Assembly (NCBI GenBank): GCA_040216635.1
Contig: JAVJOU010000017.1
Coordinates: forward strand, 1 to 64,000
Origin: UBA1479 sp040216635
Lineage (GTDB): Bacteria; Pseudomonadota; Alphaproteobacteria; Rhodospirillales; Casp-alpha2
Length of the DNA: 64,000 nt
Direction of reading: 5' to 3'
The stretch's first letter is position 1; every line of letters begins with the position of its first letter. This document shows, one piece after another, positions 33,546 to 42,664 of the stretch. Under the pieces are notes generated by a model. It saw nothing but the letters and a program-made list of their open reading frames with translations, was not told the origin of the DNA and did no database searches. Both the position numbers and the translations under genes were made by a program.

Positions 33546-34469
33546 ATGCGTTTGATCCTTAACGGCCAGCAGGCTTTCGGAAAAGCCACGTTGGAAGCCA
33601 TCCTGGAAAAGGGCGAAGACGAAATCGTCGGTGTGTTCTGCGCGCCCGACAAGGAAGGCAAGCCCGTCGACCCGGTGAAGGAATTCGCCGTGGAAAAGGG
33701 CCTGCCCCTGTTCCAGCCGCCCAACTACACGGACAAGGACGTGCTGGATCACATCCGGTCGCTCAATGCGGACCTGATGGTCATGGCCTATATGATCATC
33801 TTCGTGCCGGAAGAAGCCCGCGACATCCCGACCCACGGGTCGATCTGCTTCCACCCGTCTCTGCTGCCCAAACACCGTGGCCCGTCATCCATCAACTGGC
33901 CGATCATTGGCGGTGCGACGGAAACCGGGATCACCATTTTCTGGCCCGATGACGGCCTGGACGAAGGTTTCATCCTGCATCAGGACAAGGTCGAAATCGG
34001 CCCCGACGACACGTTGGGCGACATCTACTTCGGCAAGATCTTCGATCGCGGCGTCGAAATGATGTTGGAAGCCGTCGACATGGTGAAGGCCGGAAACCCG
34101 CCGAAAATCCCGCAGAACGAAGACGAAGCGACCTACGAATCCTGGTGCCGCAAGAAGGACATGGGGATCGATTGGTCCAAGTCCGCCACCGATGTCTACA
34201 ATCAGATCCGCGGCTGCAACCCACAGCCGGGGGCCTGGACGACCATCGACGGCAATGAACTGTCGATCTTCGACAGCCGGCGGGTTGACGGCGACACGGG
34301 CGGCAAGCCCGGCGAAGTCGTCGAGGTGGCCGATGACCATTTCCTGGTCGCCGCCCCGGGCGGTGCCATCAAGGTGATGCGTGTCCGTCCCCACGACGAC
34401 AAGAAGCTCACCGCAGCGGAATATGTGGCCAAAGTCGGCCTGCAGAAAGGGAAGGTGCTGGGCGCCTGA
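33546..34469 (+). CDS. 10-formyltetrahydrofolate hydrolase/formyltransferase-like protein
   Basis: The protein has 307 residues with an N-terminal formyltransferase fold (1-180) and a C-terminal Fmt-like domain (210-300). FHPSLLPKHRGPSSINW and PDDGLDEGFILHQ place His103 and Asp139 36 residues apart, as His106 and Asp142 are in the hydrolase domain of 10-formyl-THF dehydrogenase. The Asn two residues before the His in methionyl-tRNA formyltransferase is Cys101 here, so it is not a second fmt. It lies between frc and fhs, so it probably moves or releases formyl groups at tetrahydrofolate. A direct use of formyl-CoA is an open possibility. Confidence 0.8.
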   Translation: MRLILNGQQAFGKATLEAILEKGEDEIVGVFCAPDKEGKPVDPVKEFAVEKGLPLFQPPNYTDKDVLDHIRSLNADLMVMAYMIIFVPEEARDIPTHGSICFHPSLLPKHRGPSSINWPIIGGATETGITIFWPDDGLDEGFILHQDKVEIGPDDTLGDIYFGKIFDRGVEMMLEAVDMVKAGNPPKIPQNEDEATYESWCRKKDMGIDWSKSATDVYNQIRGCNPQPGAWTTIDGNELSIFDSRRVDGDTGGKPGEVVEVADDHFLVAAPGGAIKVMRVRPHDDKKLTAAEYVAKVGLQKGKVLGA

Positions 34470-34544
34470 CCGGCGGCCGGCATCGACCAGAGGAAACAAC
34501 CCAGGTCACCCAGAGATCCCGAAAGAGGGACGCGAGAGGAAACC

Positions 34545-36218
34545 ATGCCCAAAAGTGATATCGAAATCGCCCGCGAAGCCACCATGAAGCCGATTGCAGA
34601 CGTCGGTGCGGAAAAGCTGGGCATTCCCGGCGACGCACTGCTGCAGTACGGTCCCCACAAAGCCAAAGTGGACATGGACTACATCAAGTCCCAGGAAGGC
34701 AATCCGGACGGCAAGCTGATCCTGGTCACCGCCGTGACGCCGACCCCGGCGGGCGAAGGCAAGACCACGACCACCGTGGGCCTGGGCGACGGCCTGAACA
34801 AGATCGGCAAGAAGGCGATGATCGCGATCCGCGAACCGTCGCTGGGCCCGTGCTTTGGTATGAAGGGCGGGGCCGCCGGCGGCGGTTACGCCCAGGTTGT
34901 TCCCATGGAAGACATCAACCTTCACTTCACCGGCGACTTCCATGCCATCGGCATTGCCCATAACCTGCTGGCGGCACTGATCGACAACCACATTTACTGG
35001 GGCCATGAGCCGGCGATCGATAACCGCCGTGTCGCCTTCAAGCGGGTGGTCGACATGAACGACCGGGCGCTGCGCCAGATCACCAACTCTTTGGGCGGCG
35101 TTGCCAACGGCTTTCCCCGCGAAGACGGCTTCGACATCGTCGTCGCGTCGGAAATCATGGCGATCTTCTGCCTAGCCACGGACCTGCAGGATCTGACAAA
35201 CCGGATCGGCAACATCGTGATCGGACAGAACCGCGCCCGCGAGCCGATTTACGCCCGCGACGTCAAGGGCCCGGGGCCCATGTCCGTGCTGCTGAAGGAA
35301 GCCATTGCGCCGAACCTGGTGCAGACGCTGGAAAACAACCCGGCCTTCATCCACGGTGGCCCGTTCGCCAACATCGCCCATGGCTGTAACTCGGTCATTG
35401 CGACCAAGGCGGCCTTGAAGTTGGCCGACTATGTGGTCACGGAAGCGGGCTTCGGCGCCGACCTGGGGGCCGAGAAGTTCTTCGACATCAAGTGCCGCAA
35501 GGCCGGCCTGAACCCGGCGGCGGCGGTCATTGTCGCCACCGTGCGTGCGCTTAAGATGCATGGCGGTGTGGGCAAGGCCGACCTGGGTACGGAAAACGTC
35601 GATGCAGTCAAGAAGGGTTGCGAAAACCTGGTCCGTCACATTCGCAACACCAAGCAGTTCGGTGTGCCGGTTACGGTTTCCATCAACAACTTCATCACCG
35701 ATACGGACGCCGAACTTCAGGCGGTCAAGGAAGCGGCCGAAGCCGAAGGCGTGAAAGCCTTCATCGCCACCCATTGGGCGGACGGCGGCGCCGGTACCGA
35801 AGACCTGGCCAAGCATGTTGCCGAACTGGCCGATTCCGGTGAAGCCAACTTCCAGCCGCTGTATCCGGACGACATGCCGCTGCGCGACAAGGTCGAAACC
35901 ATCGTCAAGAAGATCTACGGCGGCGACGGCATCACCTGTGACGGTGCCATCGAAAAGCAGTTCGCCGAATTGCAGAAAGATTACGGGCACTTCCCGGTCT
36001 GCATGGCGAAGACGCAGTACAGCTTCTCGACCGACCCGGACGCCAAGGGTGCGCCCTCGGGCTTTACGGTGCCGATCCGTGAACTGCGGCTGTCGGCGGG
36101 GGCGGAATTCATCGTCGCCGTGACGGGTGCCATCATGACCATGCCGGGGCTGCCGAAGGTTCCGTCGGCCAACAACATCTATCTGAACGAACAGGGCCAG
36201 ATCGAAGGCCTGTTCTAA
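34545..36218 (+). CDS. fhs: Formate-tetrahydrofolate ligase
   Basis: The protein has 557 residues, the family's full length. The ATP site is TPTPAGEGKTTTTVGLGDGL, followed by REPSLGPCFGMKGGAAGGGY and INLHFTGDFHAI. It makes 10-formyl-THF from formate, ATP and THF. Downstream of oxc/frc it would capture formate released from oxalate for biosynthesis or C1 oxidation. GAGAGGAAACC precedes the ATG. A perfect hairpin follows the stop. Confidence 0.96.
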   Translation: MPKSDIEIAREATMKPIADVGAEKLGIPGDALLQYGPHKAKVDMDYIKSQEGNPDGKLILVTAVTPTPAGEGKTTTTVGLGDGLNKIGKKAMIAIREPSLGPCFGMKGGAAGGGYAQVVPMEDINLHFTGDFHAIGIAHNLLAALIDNHIYWGHEPAIDNRRVAFKRVVDMNDRALRQITNSLGGVANGFPREDGFDIVVASEIMAIFCLATDLQDLTNRIGNIVIGQNRAREPIYARDVKGPGPMSVLLKEAIAPNLVQTLENNPAFIHGGPFANIAHGCNSVIATKAALKLADYVVTEAGFGADLGAEKFFDIKCRKAGLNPAAAVIVATVRALKMHGGVGKADLGTENVDAVKKGCENLVRHIRNTKQFGVPVTVSINNFITDTDAELQAVKEAAEAEGVKAFIATHWADGGAGTEDLAKHVAELADSGEANFQPLYPDDMPLRDKVETIVKKIYGGDGITCDGAIEKQFAELQKDYGHFPVCMAKTQYSFSTDPDAKGAPSGFTVPIRELRLSAGAEFIVAVTGAIMTMPGLPKVPSANNIYLNEQGQIEGLF

Positions 36219-36234
36219 GGACTCTGCCGTTACC

Positions 36235-36259
36235 CCCCCGCCGGTATTTCCGGCGGGGG
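36235..36259 (+). terminator. Hairpin after fhs
   Basis: CCCCCGCCGG (36235-36244) and CCGGCGGGGG (36250-36259) pair perfectly around TATTT. No T run follows. It may end the oxalate transcript or protect its 3' end. Confidence 0.55.
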
Positions 36260-36293
36260 AACGACATTGGAATTCCAATGAGGGAGTACGCCC

Positions 36294-37148
36294 ATGAGCA
36301 TCCGTAATATTCTTGTACCCGTACGTGGCGACGGAAAGGGCGAACAGGTCCTCAATGCCGCAGTGGCACTTGCTAAGAAATTCGATGCCCATATCGACGT
36401 GCTTCATGCCCGCATGGGCTCCAAGGATATGCTGGCTTATGGCGCCACGTTGGCGGGGGTGCGCGATGTCGTGAACGAGATCGCGGAAACCCATGCGGCC
36501 GAGGAAGAAGCCAGGGTTAAGAAACTGTACCAGGAATATTGCGAGGCCCACGGGATCGCCGATATTTCCGAGCCGAAAAACGGCGATAAGGGTGTGAGTG
36601 CGTCCTGGCGTGAAGAAAAGGGCCGCCAGGCCAGCGCCGTCGCCCGACGCGGCCGCCTGACCGACATCATTTTCGTGGCCCAGCCGGACGGGCAGTTGGG
36701 CGTCAACACGTTCGAGGCCGCCCTGATGGAAACCGGCAAGCCGGTCATCAGCGTGCCGCCCAGGGATATTTCCGAAATCGGCAAGAACATCGCCATCGCC
36801 TGGAACGGCAGTCCTGAGGTTGCCGCCGCCGTGACGACATCCCGGCCGATTGTCGAAGCCGCGGACAAGCTGGTGATCTTCTCGGCCCCGGAAACCCATG
36901 GCGATGATCTGCCGGCTTCCGATCTGGCCGAATATCTGCGCTGGCACGGCCAGCAAAGCGAAATCCAGATTTTGAAAAGCGATCCCCACGAAGTGGGGCA
37001 GTCTCTGTTGAAGGCCTGTGCCGACAACGGGATCGACCTGTTGCTGATGGGTGGATATGCCCAGGCACGGCGCCATGATTTCAAAATCGGCGGCGTCACC
37101 CAATACGTGGTCGAGAACGCGGAAATACCGGTCCTTTTCCACCATTGA
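36294..37148 (+). CDS. Universal stress protein (tandem UspA domains)
   Basis: The protein has 284 residues. The first Usp domain starts RNILVPVRGDGKGEQVLNAA, and the second starts NIAIAWNGSPEVAAAV and ends LLLMGGYAQARRHDFKIGG, close to the ATP-binding G-x2-G-x9-G motif with VTQYVVENAEIPVLF. Such tandem proteins act in the cytoplasm in stress or energy signalling. It follows fhs by 75 bp across a hairpin. The link to oxalate metabolism is positional only. Confidence 0.88.
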   Translation: MSIRNILVPVRGDGKGEQVLNAAVALAKKFDAHIDVLHARMGSKDMLAYGATLAGVRDVVNEIAETHAAEEEARVKKLYQEYCEAHGIADISEPKNGDKGVSASWREEKGRQASAVARRGRLTDIIFVAQPDGQLGVNTFEAALMETGKPVISVPPRDISEIGKNIAIAWNGSPEVAAAVTTSRPIVEAADKLVIFSAPETHGDDLPASDLAEYLRWHGQQSEIQILKSDPHEVGQSLLKACADNGIDLLLMGGYAQARRHDFKIGGVTQYVVENAEIPVLFHH

Positions 37149-37344
37149 TCCGCTGACGGCGCCCGAAAAGGCCACCTATTTCCACGATCAGGAAAAATCC
37201 CCGTAAATGTTGCGCTGCGTCAACGCCTGTTGTTGATGCCCTGGTGTCCGCTGACTAATGTCTGTCCTCTTTTGGGACGCAACAGTCTCGACCGGTCAAA
37301 GAAGGTCGGCGGGTAACAGCGAATAATCGCAGGGAAACATAACC

Positions 37345-38118
37345 ATGACCAAGTGGATTAGATACGCGCACGCGGGCGCCGAAGGTTTCGGTACGCTCGA
37401 TGGCGACGTAATTTCAGTACATTCCGGGGATATGCTCGGAGAGGCCAAGCCCACGGGCGAAACCGTCAACTTATCCGACGTTCAGGTCCTGGCGCCGATC
37501 CGTCCGGGAAAGATCGTTGCATTGTGGAACAACTACAACATGATGCGCGAGAAAATGAACGGCGAACGCCCGGAAGAACCCTTGTGGTTCATCAAGACCA
37601 ACAATTCCGTCATCGGCACGGGGGCTGCCATCGAACGGCCGGCAAGCTATGACGGAAAAATCGTTTACGAAGGCGAATTGGGCATCGTGATCGGCAAGCG
37701 GTGCAAGAACGTGTCCGAGGACGAGGCCCTGGACCATGTGTTCGGCTACACCTGCGTCAATGACGTTACGGCCGCCGAAATTCTCAAACGCGACGGTACG
37801 TTTGATCAATGGACCCGCAGCAAAAGCTTCGATACCTTCGGCCCCATGGGGCCGGTCATCGCCACGGGACTTAACCCCTTGGATTTGACCGTGAAGACGA
37901 TCCTTAATGGTGATGAGCGCCAGAACTATCCGGTCAGCGACATGATGCGCACACCGGCCAAACTGGTCAGCGAAATCTCACATGATGTGACTTTGGAAGC
38001 CGGTGACGTGATCGCCTGCGGCACCAACGTGGGCGTCGGCACGATGAAAGAGCCGTCCAACACGGTGGAAATTGTCATTGAAGGAATCGGCACGCTAAGC
38101 AACACTTTCGACAACTAG
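37345..38118 (+). CDS. Fumarylacetoacetate hydrolase-family protein
   Basis: The protein has 257 residues. FAH-fold motifs are VALWNNYNMM (substrate entry), VYEGELGIVIGKRCKN (metal-binding acidic pair), GYTCVNDVTAAEI, and ACGTNVGVGTMKEPSNTVEI near the C terminus. Family members hydrolyse or decarboxylate 2-oxo acids and beta-diketones with Mg or Mn. The exact substrate is not evident. It is 103 bp before a ketopantoate-reductase-like gene, and the two may act on related oxo acids. Confidence 0.85.
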   Translation: MTKWIRYAHAGAEGFGTLDGDVISVHSGDMLGEAKPTGETVNLSDVQVLAPIRPGKIVALWNNYNMMREKMNGERPEEPLWFIKTNNSVIGTGAAIERPASYDGKIVYEGELGIVIGKRCKNVSEDEALDHVFGYTCVNDVTAAEILKRDGTFDQWTRSKSFDTFGPMGPVIATGLNPLDLTVKTILNGDERQNYPVSDMMRTPAKLVSEISHDVTLEAGDVIACGTNVGVGTMKEPSNTVEIVIEGIGTLSNTFDN

Positions 38119-38220
38119 CCGGTCCCGGCATCGCAACCGGGTTCCGTTTAAGCAGGGTACGACGTGCGGGGGCAATCAGCACCCGCCCGCAGGGAAACAG
38201 AGAAAAATAGGGAGAATATC

Positions 38221-39240
38221 ATGCGAGTATGCGTGATCGGCGCTGGCGCCATCGGCGGCCTGATGGGCGCCAAATTGGCGCTGGCCGGAAACGACGTCAG
38301 CGTCATCGACATGGGACCGCACCTTCAGGCGATCCGCCAAAACGGCCTTAAACTGATTTGGGAAGACGGCACGGAGCATGTCGCCCAGGTCAAGGCGTAC
38401 GAAAAATGCGCCGACGCGGGCGAACAGGATCTGGTGATTCTGGGCCTCAAGGCCCATTACCTGGAATTGGTGGCCAAGGAGTTGGAGCCGCTGATGGGCC
38501 CCAACACCATGATCCTCACGGTTCAGAACGGTATTCCGTGGTGGTATTTCCACAATCACGGCGGCCCGCACAACGGGGCACAGCTTGAAAGCCTGGATCC
38601 GGACGGTGTGTTGACCAAGTACATCGACGGTGACCGCATTATCGGCTGCGTCGTCTATCCGGCCGCCGCGGTGACCGAACCGGGCGTGATCAAGCATGTG
38701 GAAGGCGACCGTTTTCCGATCGGCGAATTGGATGGATCATCCAGCGAGCGGGTCGAGGCGCTCAAGGAACTGTTGGAAGGCGCCGGGTTCCGTTCCCGCG
38801 TGTTGGACGATATCCGCTCGGAAATCTGGCTCAAGGCCTGGGGTAATCTCAGCTTTAACCCGATCAGTGCGCTGACCCACGCGACTCTGGTCGATATCTG
38901 TCAGTTCCCCGATACGCGGAATTTGGCGGAAAAGATGATGGAAGAAGCCCAGACCGTGGCCGAAAAACTGGGCATCACCTTCCGCCATACCATCGAGAAA
39001 CGCATCAACGGCGCGGAAAGCGTCGGTGCTCATAAGACTTCCATGTTGCAGGACGTGGAAGCGGGCCGTTCGCTTGAAACCGAGGCCCTGATCGGGGCCG
39101 TTCTGGAACTGGCCAAGCTGACGGGAACGGAATGTCCGCATACCTTTGCGGTCTATTCCTGCGTCAAGCTGTTGAACAAGGTGATGGTCACCCAGCATGC
39201 GGGTGTCGTTGTTCAAGCTGCGAAGCAGGCGGCCGAATAG
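38221..39240 (+). CDS. Ketopantoate reductase-family (PanE/ApbA) NADP oxidoreductase
   Basis: The protein has 339 residues from the ATG at 38221; the frame runs upstream to 38164, but the NADP motif VIGAGAIGGLMGAKLALAG must be N-terminal. VLTVQNGIPWW and the C-terminal ApbA helix domain (KAWGNLSFNPISALTHAT, AHKTSMLQDVEAGRSLETEA) are clear. In the family, HKTSMLQD contributes to substrate binding. A true pantothenate role is possible, but the neighbouring FAH gene suggests a catabolic oxo-acid reductase. Confidence 0.85.
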   Translation: MRVCVIGAGAIGGLMGAKLALAGNDVSVIDMGPHLQAIRQNGLKLIWEDGTEHVAQVKAYEKCADAGEQDLVILGLKAHYLELVAKELEPLMGPNTMILTVQNGIPWWYFHNHGGPHNGAQLESLDPDGVLTKYIDGDRIIGCVVYPAAAVTEPGVIKHVEGDRFPIGELDGSSSERVEALKELLEGAGFRSRVLDDIRSEIWLKAWGNLSFNPISALTHATLVDICQFPDTRNLAEKMMEEAQTVAEKLGITFRHTIEKRINGAESVGAHKTSMLQDVEAGRSLETEALIGAVLELAKLTGTECPHTFAVYSCVKLLNKVMVTQHAGVVVQAAKQAAE

Positions 39241-39259
39241 GGCTCGGCAATAAGTCGAA

Positions 39260-39284
39260 GGAGGCGGCCTGTCCGGCCGCCTCC
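39260..39284 (+). terminator. Hairpin after the PanE-like gene
   Basis: GGAGGCGGCC (39260-39269) pairs perfectly with GGCCGCCTCC (39275-39284) over TGTCC. No T run follows. Confidence 0.55.
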
Positions 39285-39426
39285 CCACGCCGCCTACCAC
39301 CTGTCACAATCCACCCATGTTTGATCCGGTGCCCGCCAACAGGGTGGGCGGCCGTTTTCGCCGCCCCTTGCGACAGCGGGAAAATCCGTCCATATGTGAA
39401 TGACGATCACTGACGGAGGGCCGGGA

Positions 39427-39711
39427 ATGAGCAATCTCAAATCCGCTCACGCAATGGACGTTGCTGCCGGGCAGGACCCGCGCTGGCAGGGTATCCGTGA
39501 CAGGCTCGTCGTCGTCAAACGCTCCATCTTCAAAGAAATTCGGGATTACCCGCCGCAGGTTGCTGGATGCGATCTGCATTTCAAGGCATTGGCGGAAAGG
39601 CGCGATGTCGTATGCCGTGAACTGGATGAATTGGACCGCCTGCGTATGGTGGCCGACAGCGATCTGGATGCGTTCGTGGCCGTGTCGGCGTTTCTGAACC
39701 CGGGACGCTGA
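39427..39711 (+). CDS. Small hypothetical protein
   Basis: The 94-residue protein starts at ATG 39427, which has GGAGG 8 bases upstream; an ATG at 39400 in the same frame lacks one. It is hydrophilic and mostly helical by appearance (RLVVVKRSIFKEIRDYPPQV, then LAERRDVVCRELDELDRLRM). It has no signal peptide, membrane segment or recognised domain, and one cysteine pair spaced about 20 residues apart. It lies just before a small secreted protein gene on the same strand. Function unknown. Confidence 0.6.
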   Translation: MSNLKSAHAMDVAAGQDPRWQGIRDRLVVVKRSIFKEIRDYPPQVAGCDLHFKALAERRDVVCRELDELDRLRMVADSDLDAFVAVSAFLNPGR

Positions 39712-39769
39712 ACATCCTGTTCCGCAATGATGCGGCACAGGATTTCTAGGGTATCAAAGGAGAGAAACC

Positions 39770-40084
39770 ATGCCATCCGTTAACTCTGTTGAAAATTTGC
39801 GGAAACATTCGGGCCGCCTTTTTGCAGCGGCGGTCATGGCAGGTGTCTTGGCGGCGGGGCCGGTGCAGGCCCAATCCAATTCGTCTGAACCTGAAATGCT
39901 GCTGGAAGAAGGCACCAAGAAAATCCTGCGTGCGTTCGAACTGTTCATTATGACCATTCCCCAGTACGAAATGCCCGAGGTCCTGCCCAATGGCGATATC
40001 ATCATCCGGCGTAAGAACCCGTCGGGAGAGAAGGACAAGAATGCCCCCGTCGTTGAGCCGCCCATTGCCGGGGAAAAGACCTAG
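39770..40084 (+). CDS. Small secreted protein of unknown function
   Basis: The 104-residue protein has a Sec signal peptide: KHSGRLFAAAVMAGVLAAG with cleavage after VQAQ or PVQA. The mature part of about 70 residues (LLEEGTKKILRAFELFI, then PQYEMPEVLPNGDIIIRRK) has an amphipathic helix followed by a short beta-like stretch and a Lys/Pro-rich tail. AAAGGAG gives a good ribosome site. Convergent with the dehydratase gene at 40121. No family recognised. Confidence 0.7.
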   Translation: MPSVNSVENLRKHSGRLFAAAVMAGVLAAGPVQAQSNSSEPEMLLEEGTKKILRAFELFIMTIPQYEMPEVLPNGDIIIRRKNPSGEKDKNAPVVEPPIAGEKT

Positions 40085-40120
40085 CTTGTCCTTCTGACCA
40101 ATGTCCGTCTGGTGGCCGGA

Positions 40121-41113
40121 TCAGTCCGCGGCCATGTCCAGCATCTTGAACACCGTTTCCTGGGTCAAGTTCCCGCCGGTCAGGGCTGCCACCGTTTTCA
40201 GCGACGTATCAACCTTGCCGGACAGAAAGCCCGCCGCTGCCGTCACGCCCGCAGGCTCACCCTGCATTTTTGTACGGGTCAGGATGGTTTTGAAGGCGCG
40301 GGCAATGTCGGTTTCTCTGACCAGAACAATGTCGTCCAGAAATGCCTGAAGATGCATGAACGGATATTCGCCCGGGCGGCGGGCGCTCAGCCCATCGGCG
40401 ATGGAATCCCAATAATCGATGGCCGTAGGCTCGCCTGCCTGGCGTGAGACATAGGCCGCATTGGCCCGTTCGGGCTGAATGCCGACGACCTTGACGTTAG
40501 GGTTGATCAGCTTGACCGCGGCGGCGATCCCGCCGGCCACGCCGCCGGACGAAACGGGCACCAGAACCTGCTGGGCATCCGGGCATTGTTCCATGATCTC
40601 GAACCCGATGGTGCCGTGACCGGCGATGATGGGTGGGTCTTCCCAGGTGTCGATCGCGGTCATGCCGCGTTCTACTGCAAGGCGTTCCACGGTCGGCTGT
40701 CGGGCCAGGGCGTCGTCACCGCACAGATAGACCTCGGCGCCATAACCCCTTGTTCCATCGACCTTATATGGGCTGGTGGCGTCCAGCATGACGACCGTAA
40801 CGGGTATGCCCATGGTCTTTCCGGCGAAGGCGAAACCTTGCGCGAAATTACCGGACGAGGCCAGCACGACCCCCTTGGCTTTCTGTTCCGCCGTCAGGTG
40901 ATGCAGAACATTGAACACGGCGCGGATCTTGAACGCCCCGGTGACTTGAAGATTCTCGCATTTCAGGAACAGCGTTTCCGCGCCCACTTCGGCGCTGTCC
41001 CGTGCCACGGGGATCACCGGCGTGCGGCGAATGGCGCGCGGCAGGTTGGCCTTGGCATCGCGGATGGCGTCAAGCGTGACCAGTTCATTGCGGGAAAAGA
41101 GGGAGCCTTCCAT
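40121..41113 (-). CDS. Threonine/serine dehydratase-like PLP enzyme
   Basis: The protein has 330 residues of fold-type II. The PLP lysine is Lys62 in TGAFKIRAV, the phosphate loop is LVPVSSGGVAGG, and the substrate loop is ASSGNFAQG. No C-terminal ACT domain is present, so it is of the catabolic or serine-racemase type rather than biosynthetic IlvA. It would deaminate threonine or serine (possibly 3-hydroxyaspartate) to an oxo acid. AAGGAA precedes the ATG. The TolC gene lies 64 bp upstream on the same strand. Confidence 0.85.
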   Translation of the reverse strand: MEGSLFSRNELVTLDAIRDAKANLPRAIRRTPVIPVARDSAEVGAETLFLKCENLQVTGAFKIRAVFNVLHHLTAEQKAKGVVLASSGNFAQGFAFAGKTMGIPVTVVMLDATSPYKVDGTRGYGAEVYLCGDDALARQPTVERLAVERGMTAIDTWEDPPIIAGHGTIGFEIMEQCPDAQQVLVPVSSGGVAGGIAAAVKLINPNVKVVGIQPERANAAYVSRQAGEPTAIDYWDSIADGLSARRPGEYPFMHLQAFLDDIVLVRETDIARAFKTILTRTKMQGEPAGVTAAAGFLSGKVDTSLKTVAALTGGNLTQETVFKMLDMAAD

Positions 41114-41177
41114 GGCCGTGTTCCTTGTCTGACAGGAGAATACCCCAAAGCATGGGGTCGCGGGGCTGCCGACAGGT

Positions 41178-42494
41178 TTACTCCAGCACGAGGTCCAGGC
41201 TCAAGGGATCAAGACGGCCGAGAGCCAGAAGCAGCTGATAGGCGGCGGTCTTTTCATCATAGGATGCAGTGGTGAAGTTGATCTGGGCGTTGTTGACCTC
41301 GTTCTCGGCATCAAGAACGTTGATCACGGTTTCCTTGCCGGCGGCGCGTAGTTTGCGCCGACTTTGCGCCACTTCCGATGCGATGTTCACGGCGTTTTCC
41401 AGCAGGATCACGCGTTCCCGCGCCGTTTCCAGGGCCTGCCAGGCCAGGCGGACTTGTTCTTCGACCGAGCGGGCGGCGGCCTGCAGCCGGTTGCGATTGG
41501 CGGCCGTGTCGTATGCGGCGCGCAGGGTCGAAGCACGCGTGGAAAATCCCGAAAACAGTTCCCAATCGGCCTGGAAGCCGATGGTGTAATCCCGCCGCGT
41601 GCCGAGCACCCCGGAATTGTTCTGCTCGAAATTGAATTCGCCTTCCAGGTCGATGGTCGGGTACAGGCCAGCTTTGGCCTCGATCTGACGCTGACGGGTG
41701 ATGTCGATGCTGGTGCCGGCTTCGCGGACGGCGGGATTTTCGACCAAGGCGATGGCCAAGGCCCGGTCCAATTCGCTGGGCACCGCATTCACGGGTGGGC
41801 GGGGATCGTACATGTCTTCCAGGTTGGGCGGAAAGCCGAATACCTGCTGATAACGCGACATGGAATCGCGCAGCTGGCCTTCAAATCCGACGCGCCGTTC
41901 CTTGGCGACCTGCAGACGTGATTTGGCCTGCAACACGTCGACGGCGATGCCCGAACCCCGGCGCACGCGTTCATCTTCCAGGTTCAATTGACGTTGAATG
42001 CGGCCTTCGCTTTCGATCGTGATGCCCAGCAAGCGCATCTGCCGTAACACCGTGATATAGGCGCGAATGCCCTGGAACAGGGTGTTCTGACGGGTCCCTT
42101 CCAGGGAGATGCGGGCAAGCTGTTCGTTCAGTTCGGCAACGCGAATGGCGGCCTTGGTTGCGTATCCATCGAAAATATTCTGCGTCAGGGTGAAGACAGT
42201 GGTGTTCTTGTTTTCGATGCTTTTCGCACCGGATGACCGGGTCGAGGGACTGTCGATAAATTCGCGGCTGGCATCGCCCGTCATGCTGAGCGTCGGCAGG
42301 CGTTGCGCCTTGGCGATGTCGATGCCTTGGCGGTTGCTTTCCAGATCGTTTTGGGCGGCGAGGATATTCGGATGATTGGTGATCAGGCGCGATAACTCGA
42401 CCTCCAACGGCGCGGCATGCGCCACGCCGGGCACGGCCAGCCCTGCCAGGGCCCAGCCCGCCATCGACATTGCGGCGATCACATGTTTCTGCAC
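41178..42494 (-). CDS. TolC-family outer-membrane efflux protein
   Basis: The protein has 438 residues from GTG 42494, chosen because GGGAG lies upstream and the product then opens with a good signal peptide (QKHVIAAMSMAGWALAGLA, cleaved after AHA). The mature protein has the repeated OEP domains with long helices (FDGYATKAAIRVAELNEQLA, FSGFSTRASTLRAAYDTAAN) that form the periplasmic channel. It would be the outer part of a type I secretion or RND efflux system, but no inner-membrane partners are nearby. Confidence 0.88.
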   Translation of the reverse strand: MQKHVIAAMSMAGWALAGLAVPGVAHAAPLEVELSRLITNHPNILAAQNDLESNRQGIDIAKAQRLPTLSMTGDASREFIDSPSTRSSGAKSIENKNTTVFTLTQNIFDGYATKAAIRVAELNEQLARISLEGTRQNTLFQGIRAYITVLRQMRLLGITIESEGRIQRQLNLEDERVRRGSGIAVDVLQAKSRLQVAKERRVGFEGQLRDSMSRYQQVFGFPPNLEDMYDPRPPVNAVPSELDRALAIALVENPAVREAGTSIDITRQRQIEAKAGLYPTIDLEGEFNFEQNNSGVLGTRRDYTIGFQADWELFSGFSTRASTLRAAYDTAANRNRLQAAARSVEEQVRLAWQALETARERVILLENAVNIASEVAQSRRKLRAAGKETVINVLDAENEVNNAQINFTTASYDEKTAAYQLLLALGRLDPLSLDLVLE

Positions 42495-42664
42495 CGGGTA
42501 AAACTCCCTCAAGTCGCCTGCCAAAATTACAGGCCGGATCACAGGGCTGCCTTGATGCCTGAGTCTATGCCCGCCGCCTGCCGCGGTCAAACGCACCCCG
42601 AATCGTCCCTGGAAACGCAGGGCATCTTATAGGAAACCTTGGTTAAATGCGGGTTAAGGACAGA

